This document shows, piece after piece, positions 1-14,360 of a DNA stretch of 64,000 nucleotides. The notes beneath the pieces were generated by a model. It was not told the origin of the DNA. It made no database searches and saw only the letters and a program-made list of their open reading frames with translations. Made by a program: the position numbers and the translations under genes. Location: the NCBI RefSeq assembly GCF_048771995.1, contig NC_133024.1:7514001-7578000 (forward strand), in the 5' to 3' direction. This stretch comes from Taeniopygia guttata. Lineage: Eukaryota > Chordata > Aves > Passeriformes > Estrildidae. Every line of letters starts with the position of its first letter. Positions within the stretch are counted from its first letter, which is position 1.

Positions 1-3000
1 TCAGTCTCCTGGGTTATGCCAAAGGCATGAGAGCTGATAATGCTCCTGCATGGCAAATACACAATAGCTGCATCTATGATTCTGTCACGGCATGTAGGAT
101 GTGGTGCTGCAGATAAAGTAGTTCACTTTAATGTTTTCTTCACTGTATCTCAAAAGTTACACTTGAAATCACATCTGATAAATGATTATGCTTTAGAAAA
201 GTAAACAGTAAAAAAGGCATCTAGAATAGGAAGTGACCTGAACTGAAATTGTGTTGCAAAGATGTCAGAATGCTGTAGCAGCTCAGTGATAAGTTATTTC
301 CTGCCTGTATTTATACATTCATCTTTTTTACTTCTTAATAGAACTTCTAAAAGCGTTTTACTCTCTGACCTCCAGCTGTCAGTAGTAACTAGCAACAGTA
401 TTTCATTTTATCATTATTTTTTTTATTAGAGCAATAATTGTACAAACATATGTATATTAAATGAGGGATTGAACATACTAAACAGCTTTTCTGAATTCCA
501 TTTTAGACACTGTTTAAGATAAATTCCCAGAAAGCTCCACAGGGGTTTCAGCCTTTCCTGTGGCTTGCCAAATATATTTTCTGTTCACTCCTGACAGCTA
601 AATGCTTCAGCAAAATTCACACTTGGTTCTGTGGAGGTGGAGAAAATATTTTACATGAGTTTATGCAAGGGTTATTGGAACTAGCAGCAAAGTCGCTGCT
701 GATATCACACATGCACAGATGTTTTAAGAAAAAAAATACCTTGAAGCAAGCACATAATTTTAGCAATTGATGTGGTGGCAAACGCTGAATGCAAGATAAT
801 ATTTTAAAGTATGGTTTTATAAAACCTTGCATTGACACATAATAAATCTGTGGTGGTGTGATTGTAAACAAGATTATTTCCCACACAATACACAAACATG
901 CCTTTATGTATTTCCCAGCAGTCATCTGTTGCCTGTTAGATTATTATCCTTTTTTTAACCCTAATGATCCCCCAGCCATTATCCTCTCTGAGTATCCTAA
1001 ATTATAGGCAACAAATGAGCTCTGGGAATTATAGCCTGTTCCCCAGGCTCCTTTTGGTGCATTTGTGCAACTCTGACCCCTCATGGATTTCAGGAGCTGA
1101 GTCTTTGGCACAGAATCCTGACTTTTTCCCTTTTCATGCTTAAAAGCAGTTGCAAAAAGTGGCCATCTGGCTTTGGCATAACAGATTGAGACATTCCCTG
1201 CTCAACTAAAAGACAGTTGCCAGGTCTGACTCAGCTGTGCCACGTAATAAAAGGTCTCAGGGGTGAGAAAAAACTATATTAGGAAATTTCAAAGCTGAGA
1301 TTTGGCTTCTGTTGACTTAAATCCCTACCACAGGATTGTTTGGCTATGCTCGAGCTGTAAGAGATGCAAAATAAGTTCAAATAAAATAAAGACAACACCA
1401 CTGACCAAACAGGTAGGAAGAAAAAAAAAAAAAAACCTTACTGTATAATTAAGGTTTCTAAAACTTCTCTAAGGTCTTTGGGTCTTTGTCATATGCATAT
1501 CATGGATTTAATGGGAAGGTTGATATGGGAAAATTGGTTCTTGACATTTTTTGGACAGAAGACTAATGATGATTTTGCTTTCCACAAATGCTGCAATCAG
1601 CTAGCACAACAAATGGTGTGCTTTTGAATTCAACCTACTTTTTGGTCTTCAGTTTGAGAGATAGGATGATGAAAATATTTCCAAGTGTATTTTTACTAAA
1701 TTAATTCAAATTAAACTGAAGAAAGGTTGGAGATGGAACTTCCCCTGACAATCTCTTCCTTATGTTCCCTATGAGAATACCTTGATAATATAGGCACTGA
1801 TATTATGCTTCCTTTTGGCTCCTCTTTTTACAGTGGAATGAAAAGGCATCCCGTGCTTGAAATATGTGATAGATGCCTGGAAATACAAGACTGATTGAGA
1901 TTCAGAAGCTTTCCTTATTTTTTTTTTTTTTCCAGCTAAATTCCCACCTCTCAAGTCAACAAAGAAAATTAACCTAATACTGACTATTCTGTGTATTCTT
2001 ATTGTGGTCTTGATAGACCTAATTTACCACTGACAGCACTAAAAGGATTCTCCATTTAGCTTGTTCTCCCACTCTCCTGATAACTCATTAGCAAGCCCTG
2101 GCTTTGCTTAATGTCTGCAACACAATGAGTAAACTGGTTTGCATAAATCATTTCTACCTTCAAGGGACAAAGTATTTTGGCATTCTCTGAGTTTGTATTT
2201 CCTTGATTTTCTGTTCAATGTATTTAGAGACCAATTTTGCAGTTTTCCCACAGGCAGATCCTGTGTCTAGTTTGGTGTAGCAAACACTGAATTCATATGA
2301 AAGGAAGACCATACCGCTAATCAAAGTGTTTAAATATAGTCTGTCATGAAATAGAATTGCACCCATGGGATTCAGCAGTGACTGGAGCAGCCTGCTCACT
2401 GATTAACATAATAAACAATAATGATGGTAACATCTCCAAATGGGACATCTTGCATTTCCTTCTGGATATTATCAGCTACTTAGATAATACCATTCTGGAT
2501 ATGATCACCTACATTCCCTACTTCAAAGTACAGATCTTTCTAATTTATAAAGTTAAATAAATTTTGACAGTTTGATACTACTATCCATTATGACAGAGGA
2601 TGCAGATAAAGCCTAATTGAAATTCTGGGGAATTCTTGAAAAATATAATTAATCAATAGAAAAAGAAATTTCAAAATGTCTCACCATCCTTGATCAGTTG
2701 AATCTGAAGACATATTTGGTGCATCATAAGTTCTTTACATGAAGTACATTTTTTAATGAGATTGAATTTGGGTTTTTTTTTTCATTAATTTGCTTTTTAT
2801 AGTAAAATTTCACTAAGTGAACTTGAAAAATAAGTGAATTTCTCTCCTTTCTTCTCTAATTTCCCTTACTCTGCCTTATGTTTTTATTTTGTTATCCCCC
2901 TTTCAAATGTGATGTCTCCTTTCCTCCTTTCCTGCTTATCTTTTTTTTTATCATTGCTAGTCATTCTTCTGGTGTATTTGGAGTAAATTCTGCCTTTTAG

Positions 3001-3658
3001 TAGTCCTTTATGCTTAACTTGTCCTCCTTCTGAAAATGTTTTTTTTATTTTTAATTTTGATGTCTCTGACATGTGACTATGCTTATCTGTTTTGTGCCTC
3101 AAGTAGTTGCTCATACACCTAGGTAAATTATTTACACAAAATTTATACCCTGGTATTTGTTATGTCATTTTAGTATGCTTAGATTTTCAATCAGTGAAAA
3201 GCAATATCACTTGTAAACCTATTTATAATTTATAGGTGTCACAGTCTTCCAATTTGTCTATATCACCCGATTTACTTTTGACAGAAAAATGCACATGGAA
3301 GAACTTTTTGTGGTGATATGGGATTTCCAGCTATATGATAGTTGCTGTGCAATTCATCTTGACATGCCTCTGAGGTTTTTGGTTGTGTCTGCAATGTGTG
3401 GGCACCAACACAGTACTGAACATGTGGAGCATGGCTGGAAACAATGCATTTATTATAAATGATCTCCACAGAGCGTGCCTGCATTTATCTGTCTGAAATG
3501 TACGGAAAACATAATAGCATCTGTCAGCTGAATAGATTATTTTATGTCCTGTTGATGTTGGTTTTATTTAATTCTGAGTTTATGTACCTCATCTCATCTC
3601 CAGTCCATGATTTTATGATATTCCTGGTGAGGATCATATTATGTAGGGAGGCTGTGAG
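1..3658. other. Intergenic AT-rich DNA, no gene seen
   Basis: No reading frame here has recognisable protein similarity, splice structure or length beyond chance. The stretch holds short A and T runs (about 1421-1435 and 1916-1932) and otherwise looks like single-copy AT-rich vertebrate DNA. A minus-strand stretch at 2160-2580 reads somewhat like protein in shifting frames, but I could not identify it. Confidence 0.6.
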
Positions 3659-3965
3659 ATCATAGAATGGTTTGATTTGGAAGGAACCTTGAAGATCAAG
3701 TTCCAATCCCCTGTTGTGGGCAGTGACACCTTTCTCTAGACCAGGTTGCTCAGATCCAGCCTGTCCTAGAACACTTCCAGGAATGGGGCTTCCACAATTT
3801 CTCAAGGTAGCCTGTGCCAGGGCCTCACCACTCCCACAGGAAAATAATTCCTTCCTAACATCTGAACTAGCCCTACTCTCTGTAAATTTGTACTCATTCC
3901 TCCTTAATTCTCTCACTACAGTTTCGGATGAAAAGTCTCTATCTGGCTTCCTTGTAGGCATCCGT
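3659..3965 (-). mobile_element. CR1 LINE 3' fragment
   Basis: Read on the + strand this begins ATCATAGAATGG and continues through a diverged form of the CR1 3' end in reverse orientation, including the blocks ACCAGGTTGCTCAGA and GCCTCACCACTC. CR1 is the dominant avian LINE and is usually 5'-truncated. The copy carries only the last 300 bases or so and no usable coding sequence. The long minus-strand open frame across it (3542-4165) is a by-product of the repeat and not a gene. Confidence 0.9.
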
Positions 3966-5589
3966 GGGAGACAATGTTGCCTAGCATAGTTTGGATCAGT
4001 GAAAAGTCTCATTGAGATATTTGCAATAACTTCATTTAAATGGCACCAGCACTTCATAAAAGCTCGAGAACTGAGGAAACAAATTTGAAAGAGAAGAGCC
4101 CTGAGCAATGTGTTATAAAAGCTTGTGTATAAATACCTCCTGTAATCAAATATACTGAGGTTCATGCAGCACTAAAATGACAGCACTACTGCTGTAAATG
4201 AAAGCAGTAAAGCAGTCATAAGACCTCGTGGGGAAAAGAAATGAAAATGGACTATGCTTTCAGCAGGAAAAGCCTTAGTCAGGAACAGAGTCTAGAGAAA
4301 TGCCACAGGCAAGTAAGTTATACATCCTTCCAAGAAATATAACTGTTTGTCCACCAAGGCTGGTAAATTCTTCCACTTTCAGCTTTGCAGTCTGAGTCAA
4401 ATGCTGCAGTTTTAGGGAGCTGTGCAGCCTTTGTCTTGCTGCTACAAATGTTAGTTTTGTTCTTGGGTATTTTATCTCAAGGTTGAAGGGGGTGGAAGTA
4501 CATTAGCAGCTAGCACTCTGAAAGGTGAGTGGAGTTATTTCTATAAAAATAAATGAAGGAAAAGATCTAAGTAACTCCAAGGCCAGTAAAAATAAAGAAT
4601 GAGCTATGCTGCCCCATTAGATGCCTTTTTTTGTTAGCTAAATATCAAGTTTATGCTTTACTGTTTCTAGTTGATTTTGCTTCCTCCCAGTCCATCAAGA
4701 AATCTGCTGACAAAAGGAAAGACATTTTTCTTTCTTCCTCACACATATAGTATAAGCCTTGAAGGGAGCATAAAGAAGCTTCCAAATAATTTCTTAACAA
4801 TAACTTGTACAACATTAAAAACAGTAACACGTTAATTTCCCTTATGACTAATATGAAGCCTTTGCCTGTCTCCTACCTCGAAAATTACCAGGTTGTTAGA
4901 AAGAGAACTCAAGATTTATGGTTCAAATTCCTCTTGTTTCATTCTCCTGGGCATCAGCCTGCACAAGGAAAGCTGTATTGATCACTACAGTGATCTATCC
5001 CTCTTTTTGAGTAGACAACAACTTGAACTCAAGCAGACAAATTCTTTTCAGCCATCAAAATGGAACTTTTTAAATTGAAACTCAGCTTTGTAAAAGACTG
5101 TAAGTAGCCTGAATATCTGAAATGCAGAATAAAAAAAAAAAAAAGAAAAAAAAGAGCTTGGTAAGGGAAGTTAGAGAAGTGAAAGGGAAAACAGGATTAT
5201 CCCCAAAAATATTCACTTTTTCTTTCTTTTTTTTTCCATTTAAGCCACACAGCATATATTGAAAATGTCCAGAACTGAGCATATTTACAGAGACCTGCCT
5301 GGAAGAAGACTCAGTGAGTGCTGTTGGCACACACAGCACACTCTGTGTAAAGGAGCTCACCCTGCAACAATTGAGAGTGGCTGAAAAACTTTCATGACGA
5401 TGTACCAGCTCAACAACTCAGAGGCTGAAACCATAAGAAGATCTTGGTGTCCACTAGAGCAGATTAGGTAAGAAATATTTACTTTTTTAAGATTGCTATA
5501 ATCCTGTATTTTTATAGGCAACTTGTTACAGAACAGATTCTTCTTATTTCAAAATAATTGCCTGTCATATTCTTGTTGAAAGCAATCAG
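3966..5589. other. Intergenic DNA, no gene seen
   Basis: Unique AT-rich sequence between two CR1 fragments. It contains an interrupted A tract at about 5130-5154. No splice-framed exon or RNA gene was recognised. Confidence 0.6.
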
Positions 5590-5977
5590 AAGAGGAAAGG
5601 CTGAAAGATTTGGGTTTGTTCGGCATGGAAGAGAGAAGGCTTTGGGGTGACCTAATTGTTCCAGTACCTGAAGGGAGCCCAAAAGATGGACAAAGAGAGA
5701 CTATTTACAAAGGTCTGGAGTGACAGAACAAAGTGGAATGGCTTCAAAACAAAAGAGAGTAGGTTTAGATCAGATATTGGGAAGAAATTCTTCCCTGTGA
5801 AGATGGTGAGGCACTGGAACAGGTTTCATTGAGAAGTTGTGGATGCCACATCCCCGGAAATGTTTCAGGCCAGACTGGATGGGGCTCTGAGCAAACTGGT
5901 CCCTGCCCATGGCAGCAAGGTTGTAAAGAGAGAATTTTTAAGGTCTCTCCCAGCCCAGCCCATTCTGTGATTTTAGG
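5590..5977 (+). mobile_element. CR1 LINE 3' fragment
   Basis: The fragment starts in the conserved CR1 stretch AGAGGAAAGGCTGAAAG and passes through GGGGTGACCTAATTGTTCC, CCAGTACCTGAAGGGAGCC and GGAAGAAATTCTTCCCTGTG. It ends with the CR1-type tail CATTCTGTGATTTTAGG. It is 5'-truncated and moderately diverged. Orientation is sense on the + strand. Confidence 0.92.
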
Positions 5978-8060
5978 AAATCTCCTCTAGCTGATCTTAC
6001 CCACTGCAGAGAAGCTACTCCATGAAGTTGTAGGGAAGGGCAGCTCCAGGAAGGGGAGAGTGCACTTAATAGGAGGAAGAGACTTCTGCAGTTGGAGAAA
6101 TTGTTCGATGATGGAGAGGAACTTTTCTGTCTTCCAAGCCTTATGAGATATTTTGGAAATACAGAAGAGACTCAAATGAACTTGTTTAATCTTTCCCATA
6201 GCTTTAATTCACACCCACCTATTTTACACCATGCAGAGCATCACAGGGATTCTTAAAATGCATGACCCAAAGTCCTTACAGGTATATGGATACAAAGACA
6301 TGGCATCTGTTTACGTTACAGGCTAGAACAGCTTTGGATCAAAGAATTCCCACTGAGAATGTTTGAAAAACTTTTATTATCTTATGTTCCTTTATATATA
6401 AGTCAGACTACACCAGCAAAATTTTAAACTATTAAAAAAATTATTTCCCTCAAATTACTCAAAAAATTACTTCTCCCAAATGCAATAAAAGCTGTCTTGT
6501 CCCATTATCACTGTTTCCCTTATGCCAAACAAAAGGTAATGGACTTTTTTCAGACATTTCCCTTAATCAGCAAAAAGCTTGGAATAAAAGCTCTCTCTGA
6601 TTATTAGCCTTAAATCCTAATCTCCTTAACTTGGCAGGGCCTTGCCATTACTTTTGAATGTTTAAATATAGATTAATAAAGAGAAGACATGTCTAGCCAC
6701 TGCAATCATGTAGCTATTAGAAGAGCAAATATCTTAAGAGCTCAAGCTGAAGTGAACCCCAAGAGAGATGAGGTTTCAATTCAATAGAATGCAGTTTTCA
6801 ATTTAGGTGAAAACAAGGTGGATTATGAATTGTTTGTCACTACCACCTCACTGTTTATTTTGCTGAAGATTTGTAGTGGTAATTAAATATTGACTTCCAA
6901 GTAGTGCTAAGTATCCATGGAAATAAATAGAGCCTGTCTTTATAGACATAGAGATGAAATGAAGGTGTTTGTGGAGTGAGGGTTTGTGTTTATTTATTAT
7001 TCTAGCTTGTAGTACTATGGGAATATCTGTCTTCATTTAAAATATTTGTTTATTTGCAAGTCCTGTGTTTTTATTTTTGTTTCCCTAGTGGGAATAAATC
7101 AGACTTTCAGGTTTTTAAAAGAATTCACAAAACTTCAATGGATCTTTTGCATTGCAGAGTGTCTTCATGAAATACTTTGAGCAGACTTTAGTCCTGAAAT
7201 AGTTTTAGACTGAAATTACCAAGGCATTTGAAAATTTGAGGCTGAGGTCTGCAAAATTATCTGTAACTCTGAAGTGCACAGGTTTTCAGTACATTATTCT
7301 TTCAGGATAACTCTCTTGTAATTGAAGAATAGCAACTTTTTTCCTCTGTTGCTCAATGCTTTTCTGCCCTCCGCTCCTCATCCCCATGCTTTGACCATTG
7401 TAGTAATAGGCACAGTCCTTGGATACTTGCATGCTCAGTATAATGTTATAAGATAGGAATTTTCCTTTGACTGGCTTATCGACACTTGAGTTGATTTTTC
7501 ATTAAAATGTCATTCCAGGTTTAACTGGATAAAGTTGGGTTTGCTCAGAAAGCAGGGCAAATTTCCACTTTCTCTTAAAACCAAAACAAATAGAATTACA
7601 ACAACAAAAGCCAAAAGCCCTGGACGACATGATAACTTATGTTCAGACCTGAATTCTATGCCTGTTTGGTGTCACTGTTAGTGCCTCCAATTGTGTATGG
7701 AATACTCCTAAGAGAAAATTCATTCTCTTCTTCAAATTAGAAAAGGAAGAAAAAATGAGCAGCTGGTTTATTTTTCTGGCTCCCATCTAAAAGTAAAGCT
7801 TCCTGGGCTTGTTTGAGACCATTTAGATATGATTGTTGTCCTGTTTTCTTTCTATTTCTCATAATGAATATACATCTAGGAGTGTTTCCAGATTTCGGGA
7901 TAATCTCCTGGTTTGGTAACTGATTTCTTTCTATCTTGTTTTAAATGATAGAGCAAGAACAAATGGCAGTGTCTTTCAAAGCATTTCGAGATGACTTTTC
8001 TCCTTGCAGCACTGTTGACATTTAAAGTAATAAAAAGCAAGAGAAGAAAATATGATGCTC

Positions 8061-8098
8061 TTTTTTCCTTTTTTTTCTTCTTTTTTTTTTTTTTTTTT
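8061..8098. repeat. Pyrimidine/poly-T tract
   Basis: A C/T-only block that ends in 18 consecutive T. It is simple low-complexity sequence and is likely length-polymorphic. Confidence 0.9.
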
Positions 8099-11021
8099 AA
8101 GAGGTTCCCTTTTGTCTCCTGTTCCCTCAATGAATCGAAAAGCATAAAAGGGTTTGAAGTAAGCTAAGTCCAAGAGGTAGATAAAGGAGAGCCTGACGAA
8201 CTGCACTTTGTTTGGAAACCAGTGCCAATATTGCCTTTCTTATCTGTATGGATAATACAAACAATAGAATGACCTATTTTTATGGCCTGACCATTACATC
8301 TTTTTGTATGGCCATAAATGACTTTGAACTACTAGCAGTCATTGTTTGTAGTTATTTTCTGTGTTTAAATGCTTCAGATGAGACTCTGGGCTCTTTTTCA
8401 GTTTCATCCTGTATTATAGAACAGTGGCTGTTGCTGGGCAGGCAAGGTCGTGGCTAAAATGTCATTGCTTTTGGTGACCATTCTCAGTTATTTTCATTTG
8501 CTGATGAAGGTCTGAGGCTAGTCAATCAATTAAACTAAAAGTGAAAACAATTTTAATGGCTCAGTGGTTTCCTCCTGAGAATGTTATCCTACATGGCCAA
8601 ACACATTGTGCTGCTTATATCCAGTCTGTGTAATGGGTATTTCTGGGTGTTCCTAGAAATTCAGGAGAGCAAAGCATGGACTGAAATTTCTCTGTGTGGC
8701 TCCAAAGCAGTGCAGTAGTGGAGTTCCTTGGCACAAATGAATTACCCTTTTGACCCAGGGCTTGGTTATTGACAAGCTTTCACACAATAAAAAAGGACAA
8801 GTTTTTGTGAGAGTGAAGGTTGTACAATTTAAAAATTATTTTTGCTGGTAAAAAAAAATATCTAAAGGTATTTCAATAAAATAGGTATAATAGTAAGTTC
8901 ATAAGCAATCAGATCGCAATGAACTAATGGCAATATAATTATTTTGGCTGCTCTGGGTGTGCATTTTGCTTTTTTTGCTTATCATTGCTTATATAACTGC
9001 ATGACATTTGCTGCCATGAGAGACATCCAGGTCTCCAGTAATTTTAAGAGTAGTCAGAGTAGTATATCTTCCATATAATAAAGTGGTAGCTTTACTTTAA
9101 ATTTCTCTTCTACCATCAACCAGTTGTGGGAATATGTCCTTTGTGTGTTTGACAACGACCTATGAAATGACACCCAAGATGGGAACATGGAGCACACAGA
9201 AGGGATTGCTAGAATTATATGAGCAGTAGATAGAATTGTTGCAATCTGCTCATGGATGAACTTAAAATTTCACATATTTCAGGCACAAACATTTCTTCAG
9301 ACTGCAGGTTTTATAACAATTGCGAATGCAAGGCTAAGCAGGGTTACTCTCCTGATGTGAGCAAACAGCATAACGCTTTCACAGCTAGTGATTTAAACCT
9401 GAAATTAAAGAAGGGAAAAAACCTCAGTTACTGAAGGATGAAATGTGGAAGGTGGAAGGTTAAAATCACAGAAAAATGAAAAAACTGTATTGTGGGTGAG
9501 GGAAGTGTTTCATTGTTTTGGAGTTATAGATTAAAATATGAGTAATACTCATGCTGGCTCCTGAAACCTGGACTCTGCTGCTTAGGAAACAAAAATTGTC
9601 ATTAACCAAGTAGGGAAAAAAATGTGAAGATATACTTCTGCCTTAACTTCTGTATAATAATGAAAAATTTTCTAGAAATATCTAGATTCACTCCCTTTTT
9701 CAAAATAAAAAAAGATTGCAAATGGCTGTAAAATCACTGAAGAATGCAGTGGGAAAAGTGTACTTCCAGTACTTTCAGTCTGCCTTCATTTTTGTGTGCC
9801 TAGCCCATGTTCTCCATAGGCTGACTGTCATCAGGACATTTTGATCTCATTTTCTGCTTTTTTCCAAGATACCTTATGCTCTGCTAATAGCCATTTTCCC
9901 CCAAAGATGATAGCTGCTCACAGATGCTATCCCTATCCTTTGTGGATGCTTGGCAGCCCCTCCTCTGTCATGCTGAGAACAAACACCTGGTCATATAACT
10001 GAGAGGCTACTGGGCCCTTTGGAAGGATGACAACTAAGCACCAGCTGTTATCACTAAAAGAGTTCATCCATTTCTCTCCTCATCATCTCCTGAAACGTTT
10101 AAAGGAAAAAAATAAGCTGACCAGGAGCAGGGTGAGGAAATTGTTGCCCAGAACAGGGGTACTTCAGATGCTAAAGACTTTGTACTCCATATGATTAGAA
10201 AGACTGAGTGCAACTGCTCACTTTTATTCTAGTTCTTATGTGGTTTCTGTTCCGACAATGCTGGAAAATATTTGCTGCAGTTTAAACTTTCCCTAAATTA
10301 TATCACATTTTTAACTCCCATCCTAATCACTCACTCATTTGTAAACATGCCTATCCTGTCAGGATTGGTATGCAAGAAAAGGGACAAGGATTCTGCATTA
10401 AGTCACAGTTAATGGCAGCTCAGGTCCCATCTTGCAACATCAGGAAAATTTAATTACACTTTTTGGGTTCACTGAACTGGTTTTCTCTGCTTGCTAATAT
10501 CAACTAGTTGACTTCATTTTATCAAACACAGAAAAATAAAAGAACACCCCAAAGTAGACAGATAAGATAATATAACTACCTTTCACTCTGTAGCTGGAAC
10601 TATTTCACAGTTCACTTCTCCAATGAGATTATGAGGCAGCTGCTACATCAGCTGGTTGCTTTCTCTCTATCATGAGCATTCACCTCCCTCATAGTGGATC
10701 TTCTCAAGGTGCTGCCAGGTACTGAGCCCTTATCTAAGCAGCAGCTTATCATATTTGAGCTGTTTCTCCTCTGAGAAGCACCTATTTCTAACTTCCTGCA
10801 CTTCTATTATGTTTGGTTAGCTATTCCCTACTCCAACATTTGCTCTCTGCTGCTCCTTCCCTAATTGTTGATTACTTAGTGACCTGTTCCATCTAATGCA
10901 GTTTTACTAATGATTTCTGTTAATTCATCAACACAAACACTGCTAGGGGCTGATGCAGCTATACAACACCACTATTCCAACTTCCACTGCTTTCCTGGAA
11001 ACCCTGAAGTAAATATCCCAC

Positions 11022-11043
11022 TTTTTTTTTTTTTTTTTTTTTT
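11022..11043. repeat. Poly-T tract (22 T)
   Basis: Uninterrupted run of 22 T followed by CCCACAG. The sequence resembles a polypyrimidine tract plus splice acceptor, but no coding exon follows it. Confidence 0.9.
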
Positions 11044-14000
11044 CCCACAGCACATAATTTGTATCCACATCACTACAGAATTGGTGTTTATGGTGAGCAT
11101 TTATGTCAGAATTTGACTTGTGAGCTGGCCTGTATTTTCCTATATCCTTACAGCTCCAGATTTTCTCTGGTTAGCTGTGGACTTCCTTTTCAACAACTAC
11201 CAAACACAATAAAATAGGACATGTTAAAAGAGGTCACGTTTCATCAGGTGCTTTCATTTATCTTCTTTTCTCTCTATCATAAATCCAGAGAGGTGTCCAT
11301 GGTCTCCGAAAATTTCCTGTGATTTTCTTTTAGGATCCAACCATCAGGCATATTTGAGGATGCAGAATTTCTGCTCCGCATGTATAGGACTACAGTAGTG
11401 TATGGAATAGGATGAACCTTATTCTCTAATCCCAAGCTTAATTTTAAGTATGGAATTTTGCCTTTCTCTCAGAATTATTTGTGTCAGCCAAAATTCAGAA
11501 GATATCTGACACAAAAGTATGTTTCCATCCAGTAGTAACTAGAAAAGCAGCATCAGAATAAAGTACAAAGCCACCAGATCCAGGCCACGTTCTCTGACTA
11601 TATCACAAATCTCAATTTAATTAACGGGGAAAACCTATACTAAGAATAGAAGTAGAAATTGTTGCTCAAAATGTAGAAAAGTGAGCAAGGGAAGAAATCC
11701 ACTTCAAATGGATGAAACAGCAAAAGAGGAAAAATCATGATTTTAGGAATATTTAGCATGGTAATTCACAGTTGCATCTGACTTGTATAGCAAGCTGTGG
11801 ACAACAAGCTATGTTAGTCAGTTTAAGAGGAGTTAACAGCATTTAACCACCACTTTCTTTAGTCTTAAAGCAGCATCAGGAAAAATTGTCCCAACCATGT
11901 GGATATCACAAAAGGCTGGTTTGCCATCCCATTGACAGTCAACTCAGCTTGATCTGATAGAAGATGCAACACTGTTCATTGAAGGGACATATATGTTTTT
12001 GAAAGTCATTAAATTTCTCCAAAATTTTCTGGCCTGGGCTGTTCTGGGAAAATTGTCTTTACCTTCCTGGAAAAACAGTAAGAACTTACTGTTCATAAAA
12101 TTCCATAAGGGTCTCAGTATCTCCATTTACTGCTGTGATGTAGCGCAGACCTATTTAGTGCTCCCTCTCAAACAGTCTCCAACCTTTAATGGATTAAGAT
12201 ATCTACAGTTTATCACACAGAAATAAATTCCCTCTCTCTCTTCAAACTCAGATCTTACTGCTGGTTATCACACACCTGACTGTTTTCAAATGTCACCTTT
12301 CCTTGTGCTGTTAGCTGCACACACTACTTCATGCCTTTTTTTTTCTCAGTAAGAGATAATCTCCCATTGCTGTGGATCTATTTTCTATGTATGGGCACTG
12401 GACTGCACATGTGGTGAAGAACACGTCTGTTAAATCACCTTTGAAGTAAGAGCAGGGCTTTTCTGAGCAGAGGTTGGCAAATATGAGCTCCATATTCACA
12501 GTAATGATCAGTGATGTTCTCTACTTCAAGCAGTCTTCTTTTCCTGAAAAATCTCCTTATCATGCACATGCATTACATAAAGCCATTGACTGGATTTACC
12601 TTTTTCTTGGTATCAGTGTTCTGTAATAGCCATGGGCAATAACCTGACAATGGCAGCTGCTTCTGTCTGTCTTGAGAAAAGCACAAAAGCCCTGGACTGC
12701 CTCACTTCAGTCCAGGCAAAGGGAGCACCTCAGGGCATGAGCTCAATATGGACGAAGACCTTTTAGATTAAAAAATATGTATTGTGTGGACTGTTATATG
12801 CTGTTTTTGTGCTGTGTTAAAAACAGTGGTAAGAGTTTCATTACCCCTGAGGGTGTGGATGTTTCACAATGGACAAACCTAATCAAGAAAAAGGTTCACA
12901 ATATTTTATACCAACTTTTTGGCTGCTTTATTATGTTAAAGCAGCTGAGTCTCACTCAGGATCTGGTATCTGGCAAGCAGTGTATTGAAATGCACTTGAA
13001 TACAGTGCTTGTAGAGCAGATACTATTGAACAGAACATTCACAAGTGGATGCAGCTTTTTCCAGGGGTGCCTTCTAGCTTCTGCAGATCTCCAAATTCTC
13101 TGGAGATCCACCCCAGAACAAATTATTTAAGCTAATTTCTTGTTGTCCCTTGCACTAATATGCGCTATGCTCAAAATGACAGTCTGATGTTTGAGAAGAT
13201 ATTTGCTGTCATTTGTTTAAAGGACAAGTGTTGAATCTTGTGGTCTGAGATGAGCAATGGTAGGCTGAAGCACTGAAGTGAATAAGGGTTTGGTAAACAT
13301 TTCTTGCAAGGAAATAATTTTTATGGTACATCCATGTGGGTGTCTTGAATGCTTTAGTAAAGTCTATTTGAAACAGGCAATAATATGGAAGGAAGCATGC
13401 TGAAAATTTCTCAGAGGTATTGAGAGAAACTGTCTCATATGATGTCATTAATGGCTTGTGAAATGCAGTTTAGTGTTTAAGTAAAGCAATTCTGGCTGAG
13501 CTATATATATTTAAATTGGTTGTTAAGTTAGCTGTGAAGAAAAAATATCTTCTTAAAGATGTTTTCCATTTTTTACAAAAATTTTGCCTTTTGAGATCTT
13601 TTTATCAGCTCATTTGACTTAATTGAATTCCTAAGATTAATAAATATGTTTTGTTGAAGATGTGGGTCTTAATACCTTTGAAGCTAAGTTATATTTCAAG
13701 TATGAATGTGCAGTATAGCACAAGTATTTTAACTTAACTGCATCTTCTAATTTGGTGAAAATACTGTTATACCCACAATGAGTCTGATCATGCTTATAAA
13801 CAGATACTTATCTAAAGCAAATAATCACTGCTATGTACGTTTGGCTGGTACTAACCATGAACATGGATTTTCCTGAAGTATTATCTAGGATGCGCACCAC
13901 TTTGAGCTTGATGTCTTCTAGAGAGAGAAGAACCTTTGTTTGGTTTGTCCAGCAAGGAAATTTATTGTACTCATGGTGTTCTCACAAAAATGTAATTCTT

Positions 14001-14304
14001 GATCAATTCTTGACAGCATGACCTTGAGTTCTTAATTATTGATTTGTTTTCCATTATTCCTTGCAGAGATGATACTTAACTCATTAATTTCTCTGCATTC
14101 CCTCTTCACAAGATATTTCTCACTAAAGGACAAACAGTTTTATTTGGCTACTTACTATCATGATTTACAGATTGCTTATATAGATCACAGGCTGTCTCTG
14201 TTTAGGGCATTAAAATTTATTGCTTAGGTGTAGAAAACAGCTACAAGTGTGTGGCTGTTTACTGTCCTGTAAATGATCCCATTTGTTACAGTGGTTAGAT
14301 TGAA

Positions 14305-14360
14305 CCAGGGGGTGTAACCCCTGGATGCCACATGTTTTCCATAGGAAAACCTGTTAACAG
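14305..14360. repeat. Three adjacent perfect palindromes
   Basis: CCAGGGG and CCCCTGG are 7-base arms separated by 6 bases (14305-14324). GTTTTCC and GGAAAAC are 7-base arms around ATA (14334-14350). The perfect palindrome CTGTTAACAG (14351-14360) follows directly. All three were read directly from the sequence. What they do, if anything, is unknown; they could be a chance cluster, a regulatory element or the edge of an old element. Confidence 0.75.

Noticed and set aside
1226-1237. MARE/AP-1-like CTGACTCAGCTG site
   Set aside because: A single short motif far from any gene, expected by chance in 64 kb.
2160-2580. Minus-strand stretch that reads partly like protein in two frames
   Set aside because: Several frame changes would be needed and I recognise no family. 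It is too weak to call a pseudogene.
3542-4165. 207-residue minus-strand open frame, the longest in the window
   Set aside because: Its centre is the CR1 3' region and its ends are unique AT-rich sequence. There is no domain or family resemblance.
11022-11050. T tract plus CCCACAG that resembles a splice acceptor
   Set aside because: No conserved coding sequence or donor follows. It is a plain homopolymer.
12777-13130. 117-residue plus-strand open frame
   Set aside because: Cys- and Leu-rich text with no family pattern, not supported by splice sites, and consistent with chance.
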